DNA of 64,000 bases from CAVQNQ01 sp963714205 (GCA_963714205.1 CAVQNQ010000002.1:682001-746000); one strand, 5' to 3'; positions 53,464 to 62,234 are shown, numbered from the stretch's first letter. Program-made: numbers and translations. The notes: generated by a model from the letters alone, not told the origin.

Positions 53464-53807
53464 GACGACCCATTGCAGCGGGCGAAGAGGCGTTCGATCT
53501 CCCGGCACAGATCCGCGAGAGGTGCATCGAGCGCTCGCCGCCGTGGATTGATGACAATGAACCACTGGGGATTCAACCGGCCGAGTTCGCAGCGGACGGC
53601 CTCACGGACGCGCCGCTTGATGCGGTTGCGGACCACCGCGCCGCCCATGGCGCGCGGCACCGTAAGCCCGATGCGGGGACCATCGGGAGCGAGGTCGCGG
53701 ACGCAAAACGCCGCGAAGAGAGGACCGGAAAAGCGGGTACCCTCGTCATAGATTCTTCGGAAATCGGTCGATCGCAGCAGACGAACACGTTTCGGAAAAC
53801 CAGCGAT
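53460..53807 (-). CDS. rnpA: Ribonuclease P protein component, non-canonical start
   Basis: 115 aa if it begins at ATC 53807. FPKRVRLLRSTDFRRIYDEG, PRIGLTVPRAMGGAVVRN and NRIKRRVREAVR are the RnpA family blocks. Reading back from FPKR the frame passes only GCT, ATC, TCC, TCT and then the TAG that ends rpmH; there is no ATG, GTG or TTG until codons 51 and 55, within the core. ATC at 53807 has AAAGGTAG about 8 bases upstream and gives normal RnpA length, so it is the best start; a CTG at RLL would lose conserved residues. It processes tRNA 5' ends with the RNA subunit. Confidence 0.85.
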   Translation of the reverse strand: MAGFPKRVRLLRSTDFRRIYDEGTRFSGPLFAAFCVRDLAPDGPRIGLTVPRAMGGAVVRNRIKRRVREAVRCELGRLNPQWFIVINPRRRALDAPLADLCREIERLFARCNGSS

Positions 53808-53813
53808 GGAAGA

Positions 53814-53963
53814 CTACCTTTCGGAGCTGACAGTCAGCTTCTTGCGCCCGCGCGCACGCCGCCTGGCCAAAACGGCGCGGCCGTTCTTGGTCTCCATGCG
53901 GCTGCGGAAGCCGTGGGTCTTGGCGCGATGGCGGTTGTTAGGTTGAAAAGTGCGTTTCGGCAT
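53814..53963 (-). CDS. rpmH: 50S ribosomal protein L34
   Basis: 49 aa: MPKRTFQPNNRHRAKTHGF, then RMETKNGRAVLARRRARGR and a short KKLTVSSER end, the invariant bL34 pattern. It ends in TAG 53814-53816. A promoter is visible upstream. First gene of the minus-strand unit that continues with rnpA. dnaA, often adjacent in other phyla, is not here. Confidence 0.96.
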   Translation of the reverse strand: MPKRTFQPNNRHRAKTHGFRSRMETKNGRAVLARRRARGRKKLTVSSER

Positions 53964-53979
53964 TGTCGTTCAAGTATTT

Positions 53980-54009
53980 AGTATAGATCACACGCCAAAC
54001 GGCCGGCAA
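53980..54009 (-). promoter_or_regulatory. Sigma-70-type promoter of rpmH
   Basis: On the minus strand TTGCCG (54009-54004) and TATACT (53985-53980) are separated by 18 bases. Four of six and five of six match consensus. The -10 lies 16 bases before the rpmH ATG. Confidence 0.6.
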
Positions 54010-54230
54010 ATGCCGGAAACCAGCCCGGCGCTCCCCAAAGCGCCGCGCGTGTGTCAAATTTACCCGAAGGCGCCTACCGGCCAACCGCCGGGGGCGTATC
54101 GAACATGGAAAGAAGCAGGCAAAACGCCACTAAAACCGCCAGCCCCGCTGCCACAATCATGTGTGTTCCCGAACCTCTGCCTTTTGGCTAGCAATTTGAT
54201 CTCCGGAAGGAGGCCGGGGATTCAGGCGCG

Positions 54231-55052
54231 TTAGGGGGCTTGGCAAGTTTTCAGCTGGACGGCGAAGGCCGCCACGCTGCTCCAGCCCGCGCCCTCCAGC
54301 CGCTCGACGTGGAAAGACTGGGTGGGGCCATCGGCGCGCACCCGCCATGCGGGGGCATCGGCGGAGGAATGGCCCGGATCGAGGGGCCGATTGCTCTCCT
54401 GCCTTATGACCCAGGTTTCACCGCCATCGGGCGTCTCGTACAGGGCGTAACGTTCGCGCGGGCTTCCCGAACCCCGATCCAGGATCGCGCTCCCGCTGGT
54501 GCGCGAGGTGAACAGGAAGTGCTGAAGCGAACCGTTGAATGTCTCGGTGAACAAAGAGCGCTGGCGCCAACTGCGACCCCCATCGGTGGTGACAAGCAGG
54601 AAGGGATCCCGAGGAAGCGGGTAGAGAACCTCGCCACCGGCCCAGCCCGTGGCGGTGTCGAAGAACTGGATATGATCGAGACCGGCTCCACGAATGCGGG
54701 GGTGGGACTCGCGCCAGGTAAGACCGGAATCGTCGCTCGCCAGCAACACGGAATAGAGGGTGACCGTGGAAGAATGAATGTTCCCGGCTACGAAGAGCCG
54801 TGCGCCCGAAGATTCAGCGGCGCTCAGCTCGAGGTAAATGGGACACGGTTCATCCTCGGAGCAAGCGAGGCCGGCCCACTGCTGGTCTTCGGATGTGCAC
54901 TCATATGGCAGAGTCATCGGCTTGCCGAAGTTCTCAAGGGCGGCGGGCGCGGATGGCGCGGGCGGCTGCATTTGCCCCCAAACTGCCAGCGCACTCCACA
55001 ACAAGTGGAAAACTAACGTAACGATTTGAGACCTACGGGACCGAATTGCCAT
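54231..55052 (-). CDS. Exported BNR/Asp-box repeat protein
   Basis: 273 aa. The signal peptide (IVTLVFHLLWSALAVWGQ) is followed by three Asp-box turns of the type S/T-x-D-x-G-x-T-W: ASDDSGLTWRES, TTDGGRSWRQR and TPDGGETW. Such turns define sialidase- and Ycf48-like beta-propellers. Catalytic sialidase residues are not evident, so an exported structural or binding role is likely. It stands alone on this strand, 267 bases from rpmH downstream. Confidence 0.75.
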   Translation of the reverse strand: MAIRSRRSQIVTLVFHLLWSALAVWGQMQPPAPSAPAALENFGKPMTLPYECTSEDQQWAGLACSEDEPCPIYLELSAAESSGARLFVAGNIHSSTVTLYSVLLASDDSGLTWRESHPRIRGAGLDHIQFFDTATGWAGGEVLYPLPRDPFLLVTTDGGRSWRQRSLFTETFNGSLQHFLFTSRTSGSAILDRGSGSPRERYALYETPDGGETWVIRQESNRPLDPGHSSADAPAWRVRADGPTQSFHVERLEGAGWSSVAAFAVQLKTCQAP

Positions 55053-55129
55053 ATTCGTTCTTGATTGCGGATTATGATATACCGAATTAGCCCTAAAGAG
55101 CTACATCGGCGTGGCTCTTTTTCTCTTCG

Positions 55130-55168
55130 AAAAAATCGTGTAACCGGTAACGGTTCCTATTGGTTACA
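55130..55168 (-). terminator. Terminator downstream of the Rrf2 gene
   Basis: Read on the minus strand, the TGTAACC/GGTTACA stem is followed after two to three bases by six T (55135-55130). It is about 100 bases beyond the Rrf2 stop. Confidence 0.5.
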
Positions 55169-55198
55169 GCGTCTTACCAAGCAAATCCCCGTTACGAC

Positions 55199-55243
55199 AG
55201 CGGGCGCACTCACCCCTATCACCCAAATGCGCCCGCTTTTTTT
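55199..55243 (+). terminator. Strong plus-strand intrinsic terminator
   Basis: AGCGGGCGCA pairs perfectly with TGCGCCCGCT (10 bp), followed by TTTTTTT. No plus-strand protein gene precedes it for at least 7 kb, which is why a small RNA is suspected. Confidence 0.6.
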
Positions 55244-55265
55244 ATTTGGGTGATTTGCAAGTTGT

Positions 55266-55688
55266 TCAGATATCCCAATTCACCACGAAACGGTTCTGCT
55301 TATCGTTCCAGACGCGCAGCAGCTCGGCGAAGGTAGTTTGGTCGATGATCTGGGAAATGGCGGCGTCCACGCGCTGCCACATGTCGCTGAAGGGCGTTTC
55401 GGGTTTGCGCCGGCGACGGGTCTTTTGAGGCGAGCCTTCCACCGACCGCAGGACTTCTCCCACAGTAATGGCCGCCGCGGGCCGCGCTAGCAGGTAGCCG
55501 CCTTCCGCGCCGCGCCGGGATTCCACAAATCCGGCCTGCTTAAGCCCGGCCAGGATGAGCTCGAGGAACTTCTGGGGAATCTGCTGGCGGCGGGCGATAT
55601 CGGCGATCTTCACGGGATCGGTGCCCGTCTGGGCGGCCAGATCGAAGATGGCTTGCAAGGCATATTCGCTCTTAACCGAGATATTCAT
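55266..55688 (-). CDS. Rrf2-family transcriptional regulator without Fe-S cysteines
   Basis: 140 aa from ATG 55688. SVKSEYALQAIFDLAAQ, ADIARRQQIPQKFLELILAGLKQAGFVESRRGAEGGY and ITVGEVLRSVEG are the Rrf2 winged-helix pattern. The protein contains no cysteine, so it cannot hold the Fe-S cluster of IscR/NsrR and is closer to CymR-like members that respond by protein or metabolite contact. It lies 56 bases downstream of the exported propeller gene and may be cotranscribed with it; the link to sulfur metabolism is only by family. Confidence 0.9.
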   Translation of the reverse strand: MNISVKSEYALQAIFDLAAQTGTDPVKIADIARRQQIPQKFLELILAGLKQAGFVESRRGAEGGYLLARPAAAITVGEVLRSVEGSPQKTRRRRKPETPFSDMWQRVDAAISQIIDQTTFAELLRVWNDKQNRFVVNWDI

Positions 55689-55744
55689 GGGAATCGCAGC
55701 CGGGAAAACCCCGCATGCCAATAGAGATTGTAGGCCCGGCGGGT

Positions 55745-57619
55745 TCACAACTGCAATTGATAGATGTTCAGGCCCAGCGAGGTGGCTGCCAGCAGATAGC
55801 CGTTGTTCGTGGTCAGGATGCCGCTGAAGCCGAACTGGGTCTGGAACGGATACGGAGTAATGGTGGAAGGGGTGCGGGCGTCCACGATCATCAGGGAGGA
55901 GGGTCCGAAATCGTCCGTGTCCGGCGGGTTGTTCACAATCGCAAAAATGGCGCTGGAGAAGGCGGAGACGTGGAATGTCCCGTTCACCTGCAGATTGGTC
56001 GTGAAAGTGGTGATGACCGCGGGGGCCTGCACGTTGGTCAGATCCATGGTGGTAAGGGTCAGGTCGCCGGTGAAATCGAAATCGGGAGTTCCGGGGTTGC
56101 GCTGCCCGGTGGTGTTGCCGGCGGCGAGGAGCGTGTTGCCCGCAATATCGAAGCTGAGCAAAATGGCCGCCGCGGTGACGGTCACCTGGCTGATGGGATA
56201 GGGCGTGGATGGCGTGCCGATGTTCAGCACGTCCAGCACGCCGGCGCCGCTGGTGCTCGATCCGGTGGCGGTGCTGCTGGCGATATAGGCGAAGATCTGA
56301 TCGACGACCTCGGCATCGGGTTTGAGATTCAAATCGCTCAGCGTCGAGGGCTGCAGAATCGTCAGGAACCGCGGAGCTGCCGGATTGGTGAAATCGAAAA
56401 CCAATAAGTCGCCGTTTTGCGCGGTTATGTCGGCAGTGCTGTTCTGGTAGGTGATGTAGCTGGTGGTTATGAACGCATAGTTGCCGGAGAAGCTCACATC
56501 CACCATGTTGGCGTAGGTGGTTGTCGCGACATCCAGCAGGTTGGGCGACTTTGGGTTGCTCAGCCCGTAGACCGCGAAGGATTCGTCGCTGGTCGAGCTT
56601 CCGAAAATTTCCACCAGATACGGAGTGGCGGCGGACGTGTTGATGGCGCACCGGTCGCCGTAGCCGTTGAGAACGCTGTCGCCGAACTCGCCGATGTAGC
56701 TGGGCGCGACGGCACTGGTGACGTCCACCATGACGATGCGATTGGCCCCGCAGATATAGGCCACGTTGTCGTAGAGCGCCACGGTGCTCGACCCGCTGTT
56801 GGCGAAGGCGACCGAGCTCGAAAGCGTCAGCGGGCTGGTATACGTTCCCGATCCCGAAACCGAGATGACGGCCGAAGCGCTGATATATCCGCCCATGGCG
56901 ATGACCAGAGGGTAGTCGCCGGACGGCAAGGTGGGAACCTGGATATCCGCCTGCGCGAGCCCCGCAAAACCCGGCGTGAGACCGAGGAACTGGATGGAAG
57001 CACTGGCGGCGCCGATGGTAGCGGAGTAAGCCGCGGTGGCGTTGGATAAAGGCGAGGTGGGGGCAGGCGAGCCATCGGCGACCGCATTATCGACCGCGCC
57101 TATGCCCGTGAGATACACGGTAACGATGGAACCCGAGGCGGCCGCGGCCGATGACGCATTGACCGTCGTCGAATTGCCGTTCTGCGCGGCGGCATGGTTG
57201 GCGCCGTACTCAAAGATAGCCGGAGCCGACGAGGTAACCGCGAAGGTGAAGGACGCGCTGGCGCCGCCGGGGCCATCCACAACCAGGCTGGCGCTGCCGG
57301 CGGCCAGCGCGGAGGGCACCTGAAAGTTGATCTGAGTGGGGCTGGCGTAGAGCAGCGGCACGGAAGCGCCGCCGATCGTGACGCTGGCGTTGCCGAGACT
57401 CGTGGGCAAGGGGAACGCGGACGCGGAGGCGGTCGCACTCGCGAGGTTCGTGCCGAAGATGGACGCCAGCGAGCCGGGCGCCACGCGCGGGCCGTACGCG
57501 GCGGAATCGGTGACGCTCTGGACCACCGGAGCGGAGGTGGCGGCCGGACATCGGAATGCGCCCCAGAAGAGCATGCCGGATAGAATCGCGGCAGCCCGCC
57601 ACGCGCGGAAATTTCCCAT
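55745..57619 (-). CDS. Exported Solibacter-type repeat protein with LVIVD-like propeller
   Basis: 624 aa. A signal peptide (ILSGMLFWGAFRCPAATSA) is followed by two copies of an Ig-like module common in Solibacter proteins: SVTDSAAYGPRVAPGSLASIFG, LPTSLGNASVTIGGASVPLLYASPTQINFQVP and GSIVTVYLTGIGAVDNAV with ADIQVPTLPSGDYPLVI. The C-terminal half is a beta-propeller with LVIVD-type strands (NRIVMVDVTSAVAPSYIGEF, GDLLVFDFTNPAAPRFL, SLMIVDARTP). No enzymatic motif is visible. Surface or periplasmic binding is likely. 59 bases downstream of the TonB-dependent receptor gene. Confidence 0.8.
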   Translation of the reverse strand: MGNFRAWRAAAILSGMLFWGAFRCPAATSAPVVQSVTDSAAYGPRVAPGSLASIFGTNLASATASASAFPLPTSLGNASVTIGGASVPLLYASPTQINFQVPSALAAGSASLVVDGPGGASASFTFAVTSSAPAIFEYGANHAAAQNGNSTTVNASSAAAASGSIVTVYLTGIGAVDNAVADGSPAPTSPLSNATAAYSATIGAASASIQFLGLTPGFAGLAQADIQVPTLPSGDYPLVIAMGGYISASAVISVSGSGTYTSPLTLSSSVAFANSGSSTVALYDNVAYICGANRIVMVDVTSAVAPSYIGEFGDSVLNGYGDRCAINTSAATPYLVEIFGSSTSDESFAVYGLSNPKSPNLLDVATTTYANMVDVSFSGNYAFITTSYITYQNSTADITAQNGDLLVFDFTNPAAPRFLTILQPSTLSDLNLKPDAEVVDQIFAYIASSTATGSSTSGAGVLDVLNIGTPSTPYPISQVTVTAAAILLSFDIAGNTLLAAGNTTGQRNPGTPDFDFTGDLTLTTMDLTNVQAPAVITTFTTNLQVNGTFHVSAFSSAIFAIVNNPPDTDDFGPSSLMIVDARTPSTITPYPFQTQFGFSGILTTNNGYLLAATSLGLNIYQLQL

Positions 57620-57678
57620 TAAACAAGATCAGACGCAGGGACCGCCGAACTCGTGCAATCGGACCGCGCTCGCGTGCC

Positions 57679-60600
57679 TCAAAAAGTGAAGCGCGTGGAG
57701 AACTCGATGCGACGGTTGTTGGCGACGCTCCCCATCGGGCCGCCGGGTCCGCCGCCGGGTCCGCCGCCGAAGCCGCCACCGAAACCGGTATTCACGCTGG
57801 TGGGCTGGCCGAACTCATTCGACGTCAACACGCCCTGGTAGCCGCCCGGATTCAGGTGGTTCAGGATGTTGGTGAAGCTCACCGCCAGGGTGAGATTGAA
57901 GCGGTGTTCGGTGCTGGCGCCGCCGAAAAATCCTCCACGGCCTCCGCCGCCCCCCATCGGGCCCATGCGCATGCCGCCCGGACCTCCGAAACCGCCGCCT
58001 CCGCGGCCACCCGGGCCGCCGCCGCCCGTTCCGCTGGGCATGGCGTGGGAGCCGCCGCGCTCGCCGAAACCGAAAACGCGATACACGCGCAGGTTCAAAG
58101 AAAACAGCGGGGCCATGGTGAGGTAATTTCGCGGAACCAGATTGTTGCCCGTCACGACCGCCGCCGGATTGGTGTTGAAGTTTCCGTAGGGAGTGCACAC
58201 GATGTCGCCGCCGCAAACCGCTCCCGGGCCGGCGAGCACCGGGCGCGCGTTCAGGTAGGTGTCGCCGAAAACATCCTGGCCCAGCAGCACGTCGTAGGGC
58301 GCACCGGAGCGAACGATCACGAACGGCGCGAACGCGACGCCTTTCGGTCCGAGTATGCTGCCGAACATCTGGAAATTGTGGCGCCGGTCGAGATTGGAGC
58401 GCCCGTAATCCAGCGCGAAATCGTAGGGATCGGATGGAGTGGAGGGGAGATCGTGCGCGTAATTGAGCGAGTAATTTCCCATCAGCGAAACCCGGCGGCT
58501 GAAGCGGGTATTGAAATTGACCATCACGATGTTCTGGCGCAGGATGCCGCCCGATTCGTAATCGAAGATATTGCCGGCAGTGTATCCATAGGGGAAGACG
58601 CCGTTAGTCGGGCCCAGCGGCGACAGCGGATTGAAGGTACCGGGCAGAGGCGTGTTGATGGGAACGGTCTGCGCCAGATGTTCCGCGCGATTGTTCGTGT
58701 AAGTCACCGAAAGAGTGGTATTACCCGGTATCTGGCGCTCGACGCCGATGGCGCTTTGCAGGCTGTAATCGGCGCGCAGATGCGGATCGACCATGTTAAT
58801 CGTGTTCTGCCCGCTATTCAGCGAGGAGAGCGACGGGATAGTGGGATAGAAGGTTGGATTGAAGACCGTGTACTCCACCTGGTTCACGCCGTTGTTCAAG
58901 ATGGCATTTTCAAAAGGCGTGAAGCCGATGCGGTCGTAGAAAACGCCCACGCCCCCGCGGATCACGGTCTTCTGACGGCCGTTACCCGCGCTGCCGGGAG
59001 CCCAGGCGAAGCCCACGCGCGGGGCGACATCGCGGTAGTCCGAGACCAGGCTTTGCACCTCATAGCGCAGCCCGAGGCTGAGGGTGAGGTTGGAACGTAA
59101 GCGCCAGTCGTCCTGCACGAAAGGCGCGGCATCCCATCGTACCAGGCTCACATAGGACTGGCCGCCCTGGATGGTGAACCGCGATGGTCCGCCGCCGAGG
59201 GCTTGTATCTCGCTCTCCGTGAAGCCCGCCTGCTGTAACTGGAGGTTGCGCTGGTATTGCTGGAGGGCCGTCAGCAGGGTGGTCTCGCCGGGGACGATTT
59301 GATTGGTAGGATCGAGCACCGGCTCGACACCGCCGGTGAAGGTGAAAGCGCCGTTAAAACCAGCCGGATTGTTGTTCTGGTCGGTCAGGCGGCGGACTCG
59401 CACTCCGAAACGGATCGTGTGAGTGCCCTGCGAGATAGAGGTGTTGTTCTGCAGCTCGAAGTGCTTGGCCAGGTCGTGCTCGTTGCCAATGCCATTCCCG
59501 CCCGTGACGAAAGTGTTAGCCACGTCGATGGTGGGTATCTCATTGCCTTCCGAGGCGGTCCACTGGCGCACGAATTGAAAGCGGGTTTCATTAACCATCT
59601 TGGGGCTTATTACGGCCGTCTCGGTGAGCATCAGGTTCTGGCTGTTGGACGGAATGTTATAAGCCATGTACTTGTTATAGGGCGGCGGGAGGGCATATTG
59701 TCCCAAGCCCTGGTTATCCAGCTCGCTAAAACGCTCTTCGAAACGCGCGACGAGGGTGTGGTTGGTACTTAATTGGTAATCGAGCCGTGGCGAGATCACG
59801 GTGTTCGCGGTGGGCGTGACCACAGCGGTATTGACCGGCGTAACGGCAAAACTGGTGGGGTCGAGATAGAAAGCGTGCGTGACGGCGTTATTTTGGATAT
59901 CGCGCCGGTCGAAGTTCACCAGGAACGAAGCTTTCTTGCCGATAGGCCCGCCGAAGCTGCCGCCGAACTGGCGGTTGGAGTAATCGGGCTTGTTGGCGGC
60001 GAAAGGATTGCGCGAATTGAAGGTGGAATCGCTGTCGTTGAAATACAGCATGCCGCGGAACTTATCGGTGCCGGGCTTGGTGAAAATCTCGATGCGGCCG
60101 AAACCCAGCCTGTCGTATTCCGCCGAGAAGGGGTTCTGATTGATGCGGATCTCACGAATGGTCTCTTTGGGGGGCAGTTCGCCGCCGCTGAAGCCATCGA
60201 TGTATATAGAGCCGCCGTTGGGCCCAGCGGCTGGTCCGGCGAGGGCCTGAAGGGCATCGGAGAGGTCGTCGGGATCGTCGGGGAGGGCCGCGAGGTCGTC
60301 GCCCTTCAGTACCAGAGCGGTGGCGTTGTTATCGGGTTCCACGCTTACCGTGGGGCCGGCTTCACCCTGAACGGTGATCTCCTGCTTCTCGCTGCCGAGC
60401 GTGAGGCTGATGGGAAGCTGAACCGTGCCGCCGCCGGTCACCGAGACGGATTTTGAAAAGGGCGCGAAACCCGGGAAGGTTACGCTGACGGTATACTGAC
60501 CGGGCGCGAGGCCGGAAAAGGCAAAGCCGCCATCGTTGCCGGTCAGCATGGTTTTTTGTGCGCCGCCGCTCTGAATGGCCACAGCGGCGCCGGGTATGAT

Positions 60601-60720
60601 GGCGCCGGAGTTATCGGTGAGGGTGCCTTTGACGGCACCGCTAGCGGACTGGGCCGGCGCGGTGGATGCCGCCAGGGCGGCTAAGATCGGCAAAAAGCAG
60701 AGTGTTCTCAGGTTGAACAT
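57679..60720 (-). CDS. TonB-dependent receptor with carboxypeptidase-regulatory-like domain
   Basis: 1013 aa from ATG 60720; an in-frame TTG at 60738 is less likely. Signal peptide (FLPILAALAASTAPAQ), then an N-terminal carboxypeptidase-regulatory-like domain (VKGTLTDNSGAIIPGAAVAI, GGFAFSGLAPGQYTVSV), a plug (DGFSGGELPPKETIREIRINQNPFSAEYDR) and a large beta-barrel (FVQDDWRLRSNLTLSLGLRYE, SYSLNYAHDL-like strands) ending in IEFSTRFTF. This is the Oar-like class abundant in Acidobacteriota. Near the C-terminus is a stretch of about 40 residues made almost wholly of Gly, Pro, Arg and Phe (near 58010-57920), and a second Gly/Pro tract near 57780. It imports or exports large substrates; the ligand is unknown. 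Confidence 0.93.
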   Translation of the reverse strand: MFNLRTLCFLPILAALAASTAPAQSASGAVKGTLTDNSGAIIPGAAVAIQSGGAQKTMLTGNDGGFAFSGLAPGQYTVSVTFPGFAPFSKSVSVTGGGTVQLPISLTLGSEKQEITVQGEAGPTVSVEPDNNATALVLKGDDLAALPDDPDDLSDALQALAGPAAGPNGGSIYIDGFSGGELPPKETIREIRINQNPFSAEYDRLGFGRIEIFTKPGTDKFRGMLYFNDSDSTFNSRNPFAANKPDYSNRQFGGSFGGPIGKKASFLVNFDRRDIQNNAVTHAFYLDPTSFAVTPVNTAVVTPTANTVISPRLDYQLSTNHTLVARFEERFSELDNQGLGQYALPPPYNKYMAYNIPSNSQNLMLTETAVISPKMVNETRFQFVRQWTASEGNEIPTIDVANTFVTGGNGIGNEHDLAKHFELQNNTSISQGTHTIRFGVRVRRLTDQNNNPAGFNGAFTFTGGVEPVLDPTNQIVPGETTLLTALQQYQRNLQLQQAGFTESEIQALGGGPSRFTIQGGQSYVSLVRWDAAPFVQDDWRLRSNLTLSLGLRYEVQSLVSDYRDVAPRVGFAWAPGSAGNGRQKTVIRGGVGVFYDRIGFTPFENAILNNGVNQVEYTVFNPTFYPTIPSLSSLNSGQNTINMVDPHLRADYSLQSAIGVERQIPGNTTLSVTYTNNRAEHLAQTVPINTPLPGTFNPLSPLGPTNGVFPYGYTAGNIFDYESGGILRQNIVMVNFNTRFSRRVSLMGNYSLNYAHDLPSTPSDPYDFALDYGRSNLDRRHNFQMFGSILGPKGVAFAPFVIVRSGAPYDVLLGQDVFGDTYLNARPVLAGPGAVCGGDIVCTPYGNFNTNPAAVVTGNNLVPRNYLTMAPLFSLNLRVYRVFGFGERGGSHAMPSGTGGGGPGGRGGGGFGGPGGMRMGPMGGGGGRGGFFGGASTEHRFNLTLAVSFTNILNHLNPGGYQGVLTSNEFGQPTSVNTGFGGGFGGGPGGGPGGPMGSVANNRRIEFSTRFTF

Positions 60721-60766
60721 AGTTTTCTTCAGTACCAAACAGCACAGTGATTCGCGATCCGCTGGA

Positions 60767-61870
60767 TTATTGGTTTCCCATGTCGCCGCCGCCTTCCCCG
60801 CCGAGGTTCCAGCCGCTCATGATGTCGCGCGTGGCTGTGGGAGAAGCGGTCAGCAAAGGTTCGACTCCCGCCAAAAGCATGACTGCGGTGACGCGTCCCG
60901 GGTCGGTTCCCACGGTGGTGGAGACCATGATGGCATCACCGGGTTTGAGTTCCGCCAGCGGCATGGCCGGCAGGCGGTCGAGCAGTTGTCCGATATCGCC
61001 GGTGCTGCCTCGGCCCCCGGAGGCGGGGGGCCCCGGGGCTGCGCGATCGGCGCCGGGTTGATAGCGGCGCGCGAGCATGCGGGCCACGGGCTCGGGCAGC
61101 CGGCGGAGGGTGGAATCCGCATCGACCCGCAGGGTGAGGGACTTCTTGCTGGCCAGATCCTTCATCTGGATTTCGCCGGTCGCGGGATTCACGGAGGTGA
61201 CGGTAGCGGCGAGCTGGCGGAAGGTGCCGAAGACGATCTTCTCCGCTTTGACGACCGAGCCATCGCCGCTGGGATTGCCGAGGACGCGCACCTGATCTCC
61301 GGGCTTGATTTCGGCGAGGGAACCGGGCTGGGCATCGGCGAAGCGCGCCGAATCCGGGGCGTAGCGGCGGATATCGGCATCGGGAGAAGACTCCACGGTG
61401 AGGGATCGCGAGCCGGCCTTAATCGAAATGGTTTTGGCCGCGGGGTCTGCTGTCACCACCGTGCCGGCGATGCCGCGTTTCTGCCAATCGGCGCGCTCCT
61501 TCTGTTGAATCTCCGATAGATCGGCGCGGGTCATCACCAGGATGGAGCGCGCCTGGAGGGATTTTTGGCCGTCGGAAAAAGCCCCTAGGGCAACGATGCG
61601 GTCGCCCGGCGAGAGGCTGGACAGGGCCATCCTGGATCCCTTCTGGACATCGGTTTCGCCCGGGGGAACATGGATGATAGCGGTCCGCTCGGAGGTGGTG
61701 ACGGTGACCGGCTCGCCCTGATCGGTCTTCAGGGAGATTTGGCCGGCGGCGGTATCCACGGCAGTCACGGCCCCGGCCGCGCGAGCGGAGCCGGGAGCCT
61801 GAGCCGCACCGAGAGGCGCGGACAAGATCCCGACGCAGACAGACAACCCCATGAATAAGAAGAACTTCAT
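60767..61870 (-). CDS. Exported DUF5666-type repeat protein
   Basis: 367 aa. Signal peptide (FLFMGLSVCVGILSAPLGAAQ) and three similar beta domains: AGAVTAVDTAAGQISLKTDQG, GTVVTADPAAKTISIKAGS and ATVTSVNPATGEIQMKDLAS. Each has the (T/S)V-x-A-x(3)-ISLK pattern and a following LKPGD(Q/R)V loop as in DUF5666. A Pro/Gly-rich region precedes the last segment. Function unknown; OB-like fold expected. 46 bases upstream of the TonB-dependent receptor start, same direction, so possibly cotranscribed. Confidence 0.75.
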   Translation of the reverse strand: MKFFLFMGLSVCVGILSAPLGAAQAPGSARAAGAVTAVDTAAGQISLKTDQGEPVTVTTSERTAIIHVPPGETDVQKGSRMALSSLSPGDRIVALGAFSDGQKSLQARSILVMTRADLSEIQQKERADWQKRGIAGTVVTADPAAKTISIKAGSRSLTVESSPDADIRRYAPDSARFADAQPGSLAEIKPGDQVRVLGNPSGDGSVVKAEKIVFGTFRQLAATVTSVNPATGEIQMKDLASKKSLTLRVDADSTLRRLPEPVARMLARRYQPGADRAAPGPPASGGRGSTGDIGQLLDRLPAMPLAELKPGDAIMVSTTVGTDPGRVTAVMLLAGVEPLLTASPTATRDIMSGWNLGGEGGGDMGNQ

Positions 61871-62084
61871 GGAAGATCCCTTGAATCCTTACCCTCTTAT
61901 GTGGAGGGCGTTCATCCAATTTGGAAGGTTACACGGACAAGACTTACAGCGGGATGAAGAGAAACTCCTTGCGGGGGAAAGAACAGAAGAACTGAGGAGG
62001 GGGGACTGAAAACTGGATTGCCGCGTAGGTTCCTAGCCACTACGCGGCTGCCCAGCAACATATTGGAAGCGCGCGAGCGCCGCC

Positions 62085-62234
62085 TTACTTCTGAGTAGTG
62101 TCCTTCGGCGGGGCCTTCTTGGTCTTCTTGGCCTTCTTCGTCTTTGTGCTGGTGGCGGTGTCCTGGCTATAGGACACGCTAATGGTGCCGAGTGCGAACG
62201 CCAGACCGAGCGCCAGAGCCATCAATTTCTTCAT
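62085..62234 (-). CDS. 49-aa lysine-rich exported peptide
   Basis: ATG 62234 with AAGGAGAAACG upstream, a near-perfect ribosome-binding site. The signal peptide MKKLMALALGLAFALGTIS-VSYSQ is followed by a 25-residue mature peptide rich in Lys and Thr (STKTKKAKKTKK). Stop TAA 62085-62087. Short lysine-rich exported peptides are frequent in Acidobacteriota, but the function is unknown; nucleic-acid or polyanion binding can be imagined from charge. Intergenic stretches of about 210 and 225 bases lie on either side and hold nothing recognised. Confidence 0.7.
   Translation of the reverse strand: MKKLMALALGLAFALGTISVSYSQDTATSTKTKKAKKTKKAPPKDTTQK

Larger units (their letters stand above)
55091..55254 (+). 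ncRNA. Structured intergenic element, candidate small RNA
   Basis: Four inverted repeats lie within 160 bases: AAAGAGC/GCTCTTT (55095-55120), TGTAACC/GGTTACA (55139-55168), AGCGGGCGCA/TGCGCCCGCT (55199-55237, followed by seven T) and ATCACCCAAAT/ATTTGGGTGAT (55218-55254). The last two interleave, so they form alternative structures or a pseudoknot. Neighbouring protein genes are both on the minus strand, so a plus-strand transcript ending at the T tract would be an independent RNA. No known RNA family is recognised. It may instead be a terminator cluster for the Rrf2 gene. Confidence 0.35.

Noticed and set aside
53964..54230. Replication origin near rpmH
   Set aside because: No cluster of DnaA boxes (TTATCCACA-like) and no dnaA or dnaN in the window.
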